Shown: piece after piece, positions 1-12,626 of the stretch
Position numbering within the stretch: the first letter of the stretch is position 1
Layout of the letters: each line of letters starts with the position of its first letter
From: Ottelia alismoides
Lineage: Eukaryota; Streptophyta; Magnoliopsida; Alismatales; Hydrocharitaceae
Direction of reading: 5' to 3'
Assembly: GCA_037367405.1 (NCBI GenBank)
Contig: JAZKJV010010529.1
Span: forward strand, 1-64,000
DNA length: 64,000 nucleotides
Position numbers and translations under genes: made by a program
The notes under the pieces: model-generated
Told to the model about the DNA's origin: nothing
The model's input: only the letters and a program-made list of their open reading frames with translations
The model's database searches: none

Positions 1-1331
1 TCACCTCCAGATCCATTAGCGACCACAACCATGCATCCTAGTACTGCTAGCATCCCCCCATCAGAGATCGTACTGCAACGCAACCCCGCGCGACCTCCAC
101 CATGCCCGCTCCGCCCAGCCTTGCATCAACAGAGCCACCCTTAGACCCTCTTGTTGAGAAGAAACGAAGGCCAGGAACAAGAACCCTATGGTTTTAAAAT
201 AAAGAAATTTGGCTAAATTGTATGAAGGTCCGTGGAATTTCTGAAATTTGCGACGAAGTCTCTGCGCTCCAGAAGGTCACGTGCAACGCACATGCCCCCT
301 TGGGTAACTGCAGAACTTATCTTGCATTTACATTTTATTTTTATATTTAGTGAAAAAACTCTATTAATTGCATTTAGGTCCTACACTCCAGACCTTGAAT
401 TACTTGCTATTTTCATCAAAATAAATGTTTTTAATGCTATGGAAATTCCACGAAAATTTAAGTATGCTCCTACTATATCCTTGATCTTGGTATAAAATTT
501 TAATAACATTTTATTTCTACTTGATATTTTTTAAAAATTAAAAAATAATGTATTTTTATTTGTGTGGACTTTAAAAAATCATGAAAATTCGAAAAGTTGC
601 CTAAAAATTCCCAAAAAATTACTTTAGGTGGATTTTACTGTCCTTTAATTTCTTTCCAATTTTCCTGCAATAATCATTTATAAACCCTATAATATTGCAA
701 AATACTGAAAATCTAAAAAAATCATACGAAATTTTAGAAAAATTCAAAAATTATGATTTTAGTCACTGTGTGTAGATATTTTTTATACTTTAGAATAAAA
801 ATAAGTTACATGATATTGGGCACTTAATGTATTTTTAAGTTGCAAAATATACTTGGTTGTGTACTGTTCACTTTTGTTGTCAATGTTCTATTTTTATAAA
901 ATCGCAAAAACATCAAAAAAAATTGAAAAATTACCAAAAACATTTTAAAACATACAAAACACAAAAACATTTTCTCTATATATTTCTGAGCATTTTTGAT
1001 TTTTTTGAAAAATACAAAAAGAGTGTGGTGTGTGCATTTTTATCCCTTGTGCATATTGTTCCTCAGCTGAAAATTTAAAAAATTAAAAATATAAAACCAC
1101 TAAAAATTTAATTTCAGGAATTTGACTGCTAAGTTTTTAAATCATGCTCATTGTGTTCGACCCTGGTCGTAATACCAGGTAAATTGAATAGCGAAAACCG
1201 CTTACATTTCATTGCTTGATTTCTTTAAAGTGCTTTAATATATTTTCTTCTCATTATTTACGCTTGGTGATTCGGGTCACACCGACCATTCATTATTTGA
1301 TACTTAACACGAATCAACATTCACCTCATCA
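1..1331 (+). repeat. 5' LTR of element C (3' part only)
   Basis: This is the end of an LTR, recognised by alignment with 9300-10615 and by the terminal CATCA directly before a tRNA-Asp type primer site. It includes short phrases such as ATTGCATTTAGGTCC at about 368 (see the periodic arrays in other LTRs). It also has a hairpin, CCTGGT, 6-nt loop, ACCAGG (1162-1179), that recurs in the B LTRs. Small ORFs at 232-495 and 857-1078 are AT-rich chance ORFs. Confidence 0.8.
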
Positions 1332-1334
1332 GAA

Positions 1335-1352
1335 TGGTGCCATTGCCGGGGA
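1335..1352 (+). other. Primer binding site of C (tRNA-Asp type)
   Basis: TGGTGCCATTGCCGGGGA lies 3 nt after the LTR end. It differs from the complement of the plant tRNA-Asp 3' end (TGGCGCCGTTGCCGGGGA) at two positions, both transitions expected from cytosine deamination. This fixes the element's orientation as plus. Confidence 0.85.
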
Positions 1353-2609
1353 GTACGATAGTAATCATATTTCAACCTTTCTTGTCTCTAAATATTATAA
1401 CTATTTTTCGGCCATCGTTTGCTTTGATTTTTGTGCGAGGAAATGCTTGGAGGATGACTTGGAGTTTCTTTTTGGAGGACCTGCACAAGAAGTGGAGTAG
1501 AAGAAGAGTAGGAGGCAGCTGTTTTATTTTAGAGAACATCTTGAGATTGCTATAATAATTTCGGTACTTGGACTCTTGTGGACTTGGATATTATTCAGGA
1601 TCTGTTTCGCTAAGTGCTGGTGCACTTGGGGGACATCACCACTATTTTCTCATTTTTTATTTCACTGCCATAACTTTCTATTTGATTCTCATGGATTTGG
1701 CCCCTAAACATAGGATTTTTAATTGATTGTGACGTAATCAGCTAAGGCCCAAAACCTAATTGCTTATTAATACCTATAGATCGTAATTGGACCTAGCTAA
1801 AAATAAATTGAAAAAGTAAGCCTAATTGGATTTGAGACCACACTTTGTGAGAAGTCACATGCAACTCTAGCAGGACCCATTGTGACGGGCATCGAGTGAC
1901 TCCCAAGATCAGATTCTGGACTCGATTCGATTAGCTAGCTATTGTTCTTCATGATCAATAGAAACTATTTGTCTAAGGCCGATTCCCTTGTGCATCATAT
2001 ATTTAGTTTCCTTTCAATATTTAATTTCATGCGCGGATCATTTTTCATGTAGAGTGCTGGAGCAAGGTACGTATTTTCTATCTCTGCACGCATCATCGTG
2101 TTTGACCGCGCATTGGCTTTTCAACTTCCTCGCTCTGTTTTGGGACTCAAATTAATCAATGAGAAAATCGAAAACTTTGTTAGGCGTTGTTTGTTTTTGA
2201 AAAAAATCGAAAAAGAGAAAATCAAAAGTTAAAAAAATCTTGGACTGTTAATCAAACTTGAATTAAACGTAACCGATTCCTCATTATTTTTGGAGAGCAT
2301 CCACCTCATTGTTTGCGCTTTTAATTGCCCGTGTACACACTAAGGTTAGTGCCCGAATCCTATGTCAACTAAGTGTTTTTACAACTTTTGTCTAATCGCT
2401 AAACTCTAAAATTGAAAAGGTAAAGACCGAGCTCTCATGGTCAAATTTGTGTTGAGTTGGTGAAATGAGGGTTTGCTTTGTGTTTGGATGTTTTTGGTGT
2501 GAGTTATTTACAATCATATTCTCTAGATCATTAGCAGTCACCTCTTATCTTCCTTCCTACCTTCCATCTCTACTAACCCACCCTCCCTCCCGTCATTTCC
2601 CCTCTCTTC
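1353..2609 (+). other. Untranslated leader of element C
   Basis: No coding similarity is seen between the primer site and the first gag-like sequence. TTTTTCATGTAG at 2041-2052 is a possible 3' splice acceptor. It would pair with a donor in the missing part of the 5' LTR, represented in the 3' LTR at 8480. The pyrimidine-rich run 2540-2600 leads into the decayed gag. Confidence 0.5.
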
Positions 2610-4513
2610 ATGATGGGCCACACTCCATTTCAGCCGAATTTTGCGGATTCTTCATTTCAAGCCCATCATTCTCGTCCACTCTCTTGGGAGGTTAGAATTT
2701 CGACCGACATCTCATCTTCTCCCTCTCCGTTCATACCTTCTTATTCAGGACATGTTGTGCCTGACGCCCTTGGAGACCAGGTTGACCAAATATGAGACCG
2801 GGTCATTACCTTGCTGAGATGAGAGTGCATTCCACATGAGAACCTATGAAGCAGTTACGAGTTTTAGATGACTTTTATCCTGGGATGATGGATGAGTACA
2901 CAGATCAGGAAGCGTAGTCTGCTTCTACATTGAGTGCTTTCATTCTGGATTTAGAGTTCATTAATCTACTTCCAAAGTTTTCAGGAGGAGTGCATGAGGA
3001 ACCTTATATTCATATATCTAAGTTTGAGGATTTTTGCGGATCACGAGCATGCCTAGATATCACTTCTGAGGAACTGATGCGGATGACCTTCCCTTTCTCA
3101 CTTCAGACTTGAGATTTGAGATGGCGTAGAGGGTTGGGGAGGTAGATTGTTACATGGGGCAACCTTCGGATGTTGTTTTTCTAGAGATTTTACCCCCATC
3201 GTAGAGCAGAGTTGATGCGGTCTTACATTCGAGATTTTTCAGTTGACCCCCAGGAGCCATTGAGAGATTCATGGTCGAGGTTACTTGATCTTTTGAGGCG
3301 ATTTCCAAATCATGGATTTTCGATGACTGACTTTGTCCTGATCGCCATGAGGGGGATGACCACTGAGTAGATTGCATTTGTCATTACCTCGTGTGATGGT
3401 TCACACCACAGTCCCAACCTGGATTTATTTGAGACCATCTTGGGAATACTTTCAGACATTCCATATTCATGAGATGATTTATTTGGGACAACACACGAGG
3501 GAGATATGACACAAGTTGAGTATGTGGCACTTCATGCTGTTTCAGACAACACACACCAATTAAAGGATATGGATTCTACTACATTTCATATGATGGACAT
3601 GTTGACCACCATTGTGAGTTCTCATAGTCGGACATTGGTCGAGTTCCCATTGTTTTTACAACCAGATTTTGAGCTAGTCCAGTTCTTTCACATCAATGAT
3701 TCTTGGCTTCTAGCTCTGCTAGTATCCCAAGAAATAGAGGAGGAGCCCATGTATCAACCATCCTTACAATCATTTCAGTATCCGCGCTGAAGTGATTCAG
3801 TGTCTGTTCTTCTGAAGATACTTTAAAATTCAGATACACATTTGGATCCATCTCAGCATGAAGAACTTGATGATGGACACCATTTTGATTTGACAAACCT
3901 AGATAGTCCCGTCTTTGAGCCTTGTGTCCTCCCATTTGATGAGGTCGATACATTTTTGGAGGACATGATATTTGGCAGCATAGATCTCCAATTCGATTCT
4001 GATTCTGCATTACTCCCCGAGGGTTATCTATGGAAGGATGCCACGTACCCTGTGTACTCGGTTTGACTTTCTGGGAGTGTATCCCATTTGTCAGATCATG
4101 AGACCGAGTCTTTTGATATTTTTGATCATGAGTTTGATTTTTCTCTCCTCGATGACCCTCACGAGGATGACCCAATCTTTGAGGTATTCAAAGATTTCAA
4201 TGATTTCTCTAAATTACATGTATCAGATATCAACCTTTTTAGTGAGTCTGCTGATATTGATCTTCCTTTTCTATTCGAGACGGTGATTGACATGGAGAAT
4301 TCCCTGACAGATCCTTCCTTCTCCATGTTCGACTTCATCGGCTCTCCCCTTTTACTCCATTCAGACCTTGAGCTGATGATTTCTTTTGTACTACCAGAGC
4401 CCTATTTAATCTTCCCATATCATTACCTGGTTGCAGACACCCTCCTGATTGTTTACTTGGGTGTCATGGTTTACTCTGTTGACCTCTTAGTTGTTCTCCT
4501 ACCAAGATTGTGA
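2610..4513 (+). pseudogene. Decayed gag and acidic linker of element C
   Basis: Fragments in changing frames match the Athila capsid. INLLPKFSGGVHEEPY near 2948 aligns with SQLPQFHGNTTEEPY of element A. FYPHRRAELMRSYIRDFS near 3190-3250 aligns with FYPLSRTNQMRTRITSFS, followed by a stretch matching EAWDRFKDLLQKCP. Stops and frameshifts are frequent, so no Gag could be made. From about 3840 to 4500 the reading frames are rich in D and E (for example 3842-4066 and 4088-4513). This resembles the acidic spacer that links protease to RT in A and B. No protease DxG motif and no RT motif is found, so either pol was deleted around 4515-4640 or C belongs to a non-autonomous Gag-only family. Confidence 0.7.
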
Positions 4514-4712
4514 TGACAGTATATTATTCACCTCACAAATATCGTCCTGAACCTCGATACTGCGTTATCCTAGCCTTTGCGCCTAGCTCGGGGTGTAAAC
4601 TCTAGAGCTTGTTTATAGTCACCTCAACATTGTCCACAGATGTATAGATCCATTCTGTCCATTTCATTCTTTCTTTCTGTCTAAACACCTCATCTTTATC
4701 TCATGATTATGT

Positions 4713-5073
4713 TATACTTAGGTTGTACTTTACCCTAAGTATAGGGGGATGCCAGACTTGTGATTATTAATTTGATTATACTACCTATGTTTTGCTGCCT
4801 ATACTTAGGGATATTTTACCCTAAGTATAGGGGAGGTAAACCCAGTACATCCTACTCCCCGGTTTTCCCCTTGTGTACAATCTTCTATACTTAGGATTAC
4901 TTGATCCTATCTATAGGGAGATCACCAACTTCTATGCCTATACTTAGGGATATTTTACCCTAAGTATAGGGGAGGTAAACCCAGTACATCCTACTCCCCG
5001 GTTTTCCCCTTGTGTACATCTTCTATACTTAGGATTACTTGATCATATGTATAGGGAGATCACCAACTTCTAT
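4713..5073 (+). repeat. Polypurine-tract-like hairpin array of C, with a 139-bp tandem duplication
   Basis: Hairpin 1 has arms TATACTTAGG (4713-4722) and CCTAAGTATA (4734-4743), followed by GGGGG. Hairpin 2 has a 13-bp stem: CCTATACTTAGGG (4798-4810) and CCCTAAGTATAGG (4819-4831), 8-nt loop. A weaker third hairpin lies at about 4886-4916. The block starting at 4797 is repeated at 4936 (period 139 bp). A further AAGTATAGGGGG copy lies near 5190-5203. Equivalent hairpins occur in A and B at the same place relative to pol and the 3' LTR. Confidence 0.85.
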
Positions 5074-7165
5074 TGATTATATTTTTTTATTCGTCGTTGT
5101 AGTATAGTATTCTTTTAACTTCCCAATACTCAGCATGAGTTATATCTTCCTTTGCAGCTCTTTGATCACTATGAGGACATAGTTCGAGCTAAGTATAGGG
5201 GGTGTTCTATATATTATATATATACTTTAGCCATAACTCATATTTTGTATTTTTAATATGGCTAAAATACTTTATAAGTATTGCTAAAAACTAACTAATA
5301 AAAAGATGCAGATATTTCCTCAAAAATCTTTTTGTATATACTTATTAATAAGTCAGGTTAAAATATTTTGAAAGTAGTTTGAAAATTTATTTGAAAAATC
5401 TTTTGAATACTATTTGAAAAATGTTTGAAAAATATTTTCAACATTTGTAAACATATTTTGGCTTGTCAAAAATTTTTCTGTGTGAAATAAAATTATTTTG
5501 TAAAATTATTTGCTAATGTTTTGAAAATGGTTGAAAAATTATTTTGAAAATCTATATACTATTTGAAAAATGTTGGAAAAATTGTTTTCAAATGTTTGTA
5601 AAATTGTTTGAAAATTATTTTGGACTATAGTTTTCAAAAGTTTTTATAAAATTATTTTCAAATAAGTTTGAGGCATATATGCATCACAAAAATAAAAAAT
5701 AATAAGATAACAAAAATTCCAACTGTATGTATATACCTATATAACTTACTCAAGTTGTAAATCCTTTCACCTGATTCTTGTAAATAATTGACCCACTCTT
5801 GTGTAAATATGTGTATCTCATCCCTAACCGTTATTAAAAAAATTGTATGAACTAGTATATACTACTAACTATTTGTTTATAAAAAACTCTTTTTGCATGT
5901 GCATTTTTCTCAAAAATCCATAAAAAAGTTCAAAAATAGAAAAATGTTTCACAAAAAGATTTTACTTTCTTTCTTTGCATTATACATATTTCTTGCATGT
6001 GGATGCGCATTTTTCAGGATAGTATTGACATTTAAACTAAGTCTAGAATAAATTTGAAGAATAGATCTTAGTTGGACCTTAATCCACTAAATTTCAGAGG
6101 AACCTTATAAGAATCTTAATTAAGACTTTTCAGGTCCTAGTGACTTAATTCTTTGAGTCCATAAGACTATGTTCACATGTTATCTTGATGAGTCTAAGCA
6201 GTATATTTAGCAACACACGCATGATTCTTTCAGACTGTGGCTTACCTTGGAAAAGCACTCTACACGTAGTTCTTCATGGAGGAGGTAGTGAGGGGGCATA
6301 GTCTTTTGGCTTGGGATAGCATACGAGGGTAGTGCATCTAGGCAGAACCTCTCATCCTTCCCTAGGGAGGGAAATGCGTCTCAACCTAGTTTGGTGATGT
6401 TGAGGTCTAAAGATAGGATGCTATGGGGTTGCAATAATGCTTCAAAAGAGGGATAGTCTACTGGCTTAAGAGGAAAAACTCCTTATGTACATGTTGCACC
6501 TTGTATATTTTTTCCCAAAAAAATGCAGAATTTCCAAAAGTGGACAAGCCTGATTGAAAAGTAAAATGCCTAGCGGAGTGTATATACACGTGAAAAAAGG
6601 AATAAGAGCATCGAAGTCAAATGTTTGTAAGCTTGCAGCGGATGACTTGGTTACACTTGTCGTGCATCCAGGGATAGGTAGCTACACTGGTTACCTTCCA
6701 TTCTCTTGTCCATCCCCTCTACTTGAGCTGGTTGTACTTGAACTTAGAAGGGAATATCCCCTCTCCTCGAGGAAAGAGTTGCTAGACCAGGGGACTAGAG
6801 TTACCTTGTTGAGAGAGGCTGTTTCTTTGCTACTTTTGAGACGAGGAGCTATATTTCACTTACATCGTACAAGTAAAGATTCATTGTTATAACAATTTGT
6901 GTATGTAGACTTGTTCTGATTTGATTGTTGAGAAGACCTGAGTAAGAGTCTTGTGGAACTTAGAGGATGTCAGGTTTTAAATCCATTTACCATTAAGGTT
7001 CGGATACACTAATAATCCAAAGGTCCTATAGAGAGCTCCATACTACAATTTATGAAGATAAGTTAAAAGTCATCATTGTTCTTGATTTCTTTCCTTTTTA
7101 TTTTCTTTATTTTTATTTTCACTCATTTTCCAAATAAGTGTTTGCTATGGGACTAGCAAAGGTAA
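5074..7165 (+). other. 3' non-coding region of C
   Basis: AT-rich non-coding sequence lies between the hairpin array and the 3' LTR, with many TTTGAAAA-type repeats at 5340-5660. Parts align with the corresponding regions of A and B on their coding strand. The alignable parts include the AAAGAGTTGCTAGACC phrase (about 6774) and the ACTACACTGG-type doublet at 6643-6690. The open frame 6554-6892 covers this conserved stretch, but the equivalent frames in A and B are not maintained, so I do not call a protein. No env-like gene is seen. Confidence 0.6.
6643..6695 (+). promoter_or_regulatory. Conserved doublet motif in the 3' non-coding region of C
   Basis: Two related copies, GACTTGGTTACACTTG and GGTAGCTACACTGGTTACC, lie 31-32 bp apart. 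The same doublet with the same spacing is found in A (28063-28115, minus) and B (44338-44390, minus). Its role is unknown; an RNA signal for export, packaging or reverse transcription is an inference. Confidence 0.6.
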
Positions 7166-7177
7166 ATGATAAAGGAA
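7166..7177 (+). other. Degenerate polypurine tract of C
   Basis: The purine-rich stretch ending AAAGGAA directly precedes the 3' LTR. In A and B the same place reads AAGTATAGGGGG on the coding strand. The upstream phrase TTTGCTATGGGACTAGCAAAG also matches the B internal region next to its LTR. Confidence 0.6.
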
Positions 7178-10100
7178 CGATGAATCCACGATTCATTGTC
7201 TTTATTATTTTATTTTAGCTTCATTTCCTTAGTCAAACACATATAAATATCGACTAATTTCATGAAATTACCATTTTGCATGCATTTGTTAAATATGCAT
7301 TTTAATACTTTTTGTACTGAAATAAAAGAATAAAGAAGAAAAGAAAAATAAATGATGTATTTATGAAATAAATGCAGATTGACCCGAACCCTGAGAGAAG
7401 GTCAAGATTTGACCTGATCGACTAGCAATAAAGTACGGGGAGATAAGATCTTTAATCAAAAAAATCCAAAAATAATTTGTACTTTTATTCCTTATATATT
7501 TGTAAAAAAATTATACTATTTTATTTGTACATAAATTGACCTCAAATTAAATATTTTTGTAAATAGAAGTTGTAAATAAAAATGTTTTGTAAATAATAAA
7601 AAATTGCAAAATAAAATAATGTACAAATTACAAATAACCACACTGAGAAAAAGTCGTAAAGTAATAATTGAAAGATCAATTCCTGCTCCGTACAAACTCA
7701 AATTGAATCAACTCACTTCCATTATATTCTAAATTAAATTATCTTTCAAATGGATGTGGTCTAATAACTTTGGAGTTACGGTTGAAAAGTCAGTTTTCTA
7801 TGGTGGTTTGTGCAGTTTTACCAATTACCTATTGTATATATTTATCCATATTTAATTTTTATACATAATGTAAATCATTGTAAAAATTATCTTCATCACT
7901 AAAAATTTAAAAAATAAAATTTAAAAAATATATTTAAAAAATATTTCCTTATTTATACATGTGTATATTATACTATATGTATATAATATTTGTATACAAC
8001 TAATTTCCTTACATAAAAAACACCAAAAAATTAAATATCTAACATTAGCTAATTAAATTATTTTTTACATAATTTTTATTTAATTATTTCATTATTTATT
8101 CATTATTTGATTTGAAAACATACCTTTTATATAATGATATTATTCTATACCTTAAATAGCCACCATTAATGTGGGTAAATGTTTTTTTTATAAATAAATT
8201 AATTATTTATTTAATTTAAATACGAATTTAATTTTTAATTAATTAATTATTTATTTAATTAACCAATAAAAACATTCCTCATTTGTGTATACTTTCCTTT
8301 CTTATTTTCTTCTTTTTTTATTGTGCTCCTCTACCCTCATTTGTTATTGATCAATCTTTGGTGGAGAGGAGCCCGATCTCCGAGAAAAATCTTGTTGAAG
8401 AAGGGTCCCTTGCCTCCAAGTCGTCTGGTGACAGCGATTCGACCCTCGTCGAGGCCATCACAATGTATCTGATCCTGAGGTGAGATCCATTTTCTTTTCC
8501 GTCATTTTTCTTAGATAAATCTTAGAATTAAATTTTGCATAGATGTCATGATTAATCTTTATATCCAAAAATCCAAAAAAATATCCACCGCACATATGTC
8601 GTCCGATCTAATTTTCATCTCACATCTCGATCTCTCCGTGTTCTTTTCTACCTATCACAATCTCTCAACTCCGGCCACATACGGTGGTCAGAGGCTCGGA
8701 TCAATTCCTCATTTTTTTATGGGATCCCCATTCATGCATCCTATTTTGTTTATAAATAAACTAAATAAATAAAATTTAAAAAATGCATGGTTGTTGTCTC
8801 TAACATTTGTTTTGCAGGAAAATAAAAAATAAAATATAATTAAGTTTAAAAAATGCAAAGTTATTTTTAGTATTCATGTTTACAGTTTTTATTTATAAAT
8901 ATAAAAAATTTAGTTCTCATTTCTGGTTACAATTTTATAAAAAATATTAAAAAAATTAAACAAATAAAAACAAATAAAAAATGCAGCCAGGTGCCTCAGC
9001 CACCAGACACACCCTTTCGCCTATCCAGCACCGCCCCACGGGAGCCCACGATCCAGTCCTCCTGCTCCAAATGCAGTGCTGAGATCAGCGTCGTCCCGAC
9101 CGCCCGCCGTGCGCCACCACAATGAGAGACACACGCTCTTCAGCCCTTCTCCACACTAGGGGTGCTCAGCCTCCAAGTGCCTCCAACAGAATTCCTCAGC
9201 GCCCCCGAAGCCCGTGAAGCCCAGCCGCTCGAGCTCCGCCTCTCACCGCTCACGCGGTGTCACCGCCTTTAGTTCCCGCCATCAGAGTCGCACCTTTCGT
9301 GCCCCCCTCGACGCACCTCCAGACCCATTCTCAACCACCGCCAGGCAGCTCAGTACCACCAACATCCCCCCACCGGAGCTGCGCGACCTCCAGCATGCCC
9401 GCTCCGCCGAACCTTGCATCGACGCTGCTGCCCTTAGCTCCTCTTGTTGAGAAGAAACGAAGGCTAGGAACAAGAACTCCAAGGTTTTAAAATAATGAAA
9501 TTTGGCTAAATGACATAAAGATTCCCTGGAATTTCTGAAATTTGCGACAAAGTCTCTGTGCTCTAGACAATTACGTGCAGCAAACACACCCCCTTTGATA
9601 ATTGCAAAACTTATACCACATTTACATATTATTTTTATATTTAGTGCAAAAACTCTAAATAATTGCATTTAGGTTCATGTACACCACACCTTGAATTTCT
9701 ACTTTTTTCATCAAAATAAAAATTTTCCATGCTCTAAAAATTCCGCAAAAAATTATGAATATTCCTACTATGCCCCAGATCATTGTTTAAAAATTTCATC
9801 GCATTTTGCTTTTATTTTCTATTTAAAAAATGAAAAACAATGGCTTTTTCCATCCTCGAACTTACAAAAAAAATAAAAATTCGATAATTTGTCTAAAAAT
9901 TTCAAAAATATTAATGTAGGTATATTCTATTCCCATGTATTTCTATCCAATTTTCATGCACTAATCTATTATAAAACCCCAAAAAATACGAAAAAAATCA
10001 AAAATCTTATAAAAATTGTAGAAAATTATAGAAAAATTAAAAATTGTGATTTCAATCATTGTATGTAGATAATGGTTTATACTTTAGCATAAACAAGTTC

Positions 10101-10615
10101 CAGGAGTTTTTGGCATTTAAATTAATTTTAAGTGCAAAATACTCTTGGTTGTGCATTGTTTTCATTTGTTTCCACTGCTTGATTCTTATAAAAACATAAA
10201 AGCATCAGAAAAATTAGAAAAAAAATACCAAAAACATTTGAAAACTTTTGAAGCCCACAAATATATTTTCTGCAATTTTCTGAACATTTTTGAATATTTT
10301 GGAAAATACAAAAATAGAGTGTGCATGTATATTTTTATTCTATTGTGACGTGTGCCTTATTTGAAAATTAAAAAATAAAAAACCACATAAATTTTAATTT
10401 CAAAATTTAACTACTATGTTTTTAAATCATGCTCCTCGTGTTCGACCCTGATCGTTATACCAGGTAAATTAAATAGAGAAAGGCGAGTACATTTCATTGA
10501 TTTCCGATCTTTAAAGTGGTTAATACTTTTTTCTCGTTCATCGAATCCATTGGTTGAGAACAATGATCATTGCATATAAATCCCATTTCAACTGCATCAC
10601 ATTTTCGACGCATCA
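7178..10615 (+). repeat. 3' LTR of element C
   Basis: It begins CGATGAATCC (first T mutated from TGATGAA) with the palindromic GAATCCACGATTC typical of these LTR starts. It ends CGCATCA at 10615, where the 5' LTR ends CTCATCA. The length of about 3.44 kb is close to the other LTRs. A TATA-like CAATAAAAAC at 8264-8273 and a splice-donor consensus at 8479-8484 are listed separately. The GC-rich part 8990-9480 yields overlapping chance ORFs. Confidence 0.75.
8264..8484 (+). promoter_or_regulatory. TATA-like box and downstream splice donor in C LTR
   Basis: CAATAAAAAC (8264-8273) is followed about 210 nt later by CTGAG/GTGAGA, with the donor GT at 8480-8481. The spacing matches the TATA-to-donor interval in the LTRs of A, B, D, E and E'. 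Confidence 0.5.
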
Positions 10616-12416
10616 ATGTAAAGTCTTTTTTTAAAGGTTTTCAAAAGTAAATATAAAAATCATTATAAAATGTATAGTAGATATGTACTATATATAGGCA
10701 TACATATCATATATAAAGTTATATATATAGGTAAAGGTCATCAAACTATAAGAAATAACGTATTTTTGTGTTTTTCATATTTTTCAAATATTTTCATATT
10801 TTTCTGACATTTTTGTTAATTTTTTTGTATTTTTAAATTAAAAAAATCCTAAATTAGGGATTAAATAATAAACAGAAATTGAATTGAAGATTAAAAATAG
10901 AAAATAAAGTTCAAAATTCTTAAAATAATTTTAATACATAGATAATATTTTAAAGAAAATTATAAAATTGAAAATGTTAAATTAGGATTATTTAGAATTT
11001 TTTTTAGAATTTTTGAACAGATTTTGGATATTTTGATTTTTGTGTTTTCTTTTTCTATTTTTATGGTTTTTTTGGGTTGGATACAAAATATGATCAAAAT
11101 AAATCACATATATTTTTTGGGAATTTTTCAAAATGTTTTTCTAGTTTTTTTTGGAATTTTTAAGTTAAACAAGGATAAAAATGTGCTCATTTTAAATTTA
11201 GTATATAGTTAAATTTATAAAATTGCCAAAATAAAAATGGGACGTGAAAGTACATGATAGAAAGCATCCCTATTTTTGCATAATATTCTGAGCATGGGTG
11301 CTATTTTTAATAAAGGAAATTCAATCACCAAAAATACATGAATTGGGAGGTTATTTTTGCAAATAAAATAGACATCAAGAGCATACATGAAATTTGCCCA
11401 AAAATATGCAATGTATATTAAATTTTGTTAGATACAATATAAATGCAAAAATCCACGTGGGTATCTATGCAATTTCACCACGTCACGTAGGACATATATG
11501 TGAGTTGACATGGACAAGACCCAAATGCAATTACCAATAAGTAAAGGGGGCCTTATACAAAATGTCCAATTTTGACACAGAATATTTTATTTACAATATT
11601 AATACATAAATATAAAAAGGGTGGGTAATATTAGCAATTTACCCCATCCATGCAGGGGAACAGACGATCGGATGTATCATACTCAAACAAGTGGCATCCC
11701 CTCGTGTGTCGATGGTGCTTCACACACATGGCGAAGAGTAGATCTCCAATTTTGATTTGAAGGCTGAGGCGAGGTGCATCCAACGGTGGGGGGGGGGAAT
11801 CTAGTGGTAGTGCTTGATCCAATGGCCATGGACCCCCCTGCAAGAACAAGGATGAACAACGAGGATGATGATCGTCGTCCGGCAATGCTGTATGGATATG
11901 ACCACTTGGCAACGATCCAAGACACACAAAACATTCCCCGACCTCCTCTGCTTCTGCTGGTCATATCAAAAGGATTCCTGGAGCCGTAGTGATGGCTAGA
12001 AAACTTGGGGAAGAAAAGGGGTTCGAGGTGCCTTCGACATCTGCAAAATTGACCCCTAGGGGTCTTGAGCTTCCGTGACCTCTAAGAAAAGTACACACAA
12101 GCAAAGGGGGGTCCTAGAGGCTGTTCTTGGCGTAGGTGAGTGACAAATGGAGTGTGGCGGCAAACCTAGAATGAGGTGAAGGATTTGAGATCCGAAAGAC
12201 CATATCAGGGACCTACTTCGGTGAGTGGAAAGTGGAACGTGATGAGGAACCGAAGGTAAAGGAAGTGAGGGTTTAAGGATTCGTCGAAACTAGGTGAATG
12301 GCGGTGAAACAGAGTTGGAGCTTGACAGCTCAAGCGAGGGCATTAAGCGAATCTAGGCTAATAAACCGTTCAAACACTAAATAAAATGTTGGAAATGAAA
12401 TACGCAAACGAAATCT

Positions 12417-12626
12417 ACCTCATAAAGATAAGTGCACAGCTCGTACTTGCCGACAAAGGTAGGGAGCAGGGCAACTGGCGAGGTCCGTCGTGGGTGCTCC
12501 TCCCTCAGCCTTTCTCGGAACCTCCAAGTGTTGCCAGCTGTCACCTTGCAACTCTCTTGGCTGGAGGAGGGGATTCAAGTTCTCTGGAAGTGATCGAATG
12601 GAAGAAGGATACAGATTTTTATTTAA
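12417..12626 (-). promoter_or_regulatory. TATA-like box and splice donor in E' LTR
   Basis: Read on the minus strand, TTAAATAAAAA (about 12614-12626) is followed by ATGAG/GTAGAT with the donor GT at 12418-12417. The interval is about 200 nt, as in the other LTR families. Confidence 0.5.

Larger units (their letters stand above)
1..10615 (+). mobile_element. Element C: Athila-like LTR retrotransposon lacking pol (5' end outside window)
   Basis: The window opens inside the 5' LTR. Bases 1-1331 align with about 9300-10615 of the 3' LTR, sharing for example GAGAAGAAACGAAGG at about 156 and 9448. The internal region (1332-7177) holds a primer binding site, a decayed gag and an acidic linker, but no reverse transcriptase, RNase H or integrase, so the element could only have moved with enzymes supplied in trans. 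LTR divergence and many stops indicate an old copy. Right of its 3' LTR the sequence continues as E' LTR, so C was probably inserted in E'. The other junction and the target duplication lie outside the window. Confidence 0.8.

Noticed and set aside
1150..1185. tRNA or SINE (GTTCGACCC looks like a pol III B box)
   Set aside because: There is no A box or cloverleaf, and the sequence is part of the LTR and repeated in both C LTRs.
6554..6892. 112-aa ORF in the 3' region of C as a gene (env-like)
   Set aside because: The equivalent frames in A and B are interrupted. Conservation is at the level of a nucleotide doublet, and no signal peptide or membrane segment is evident.
11631..11989. Host gene fragments suggested by ORFs at 11631-11989 and 12386-12662
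   Set aside because: They overlap on both strands inside the E' LTR leader and match no recognisable protein family.
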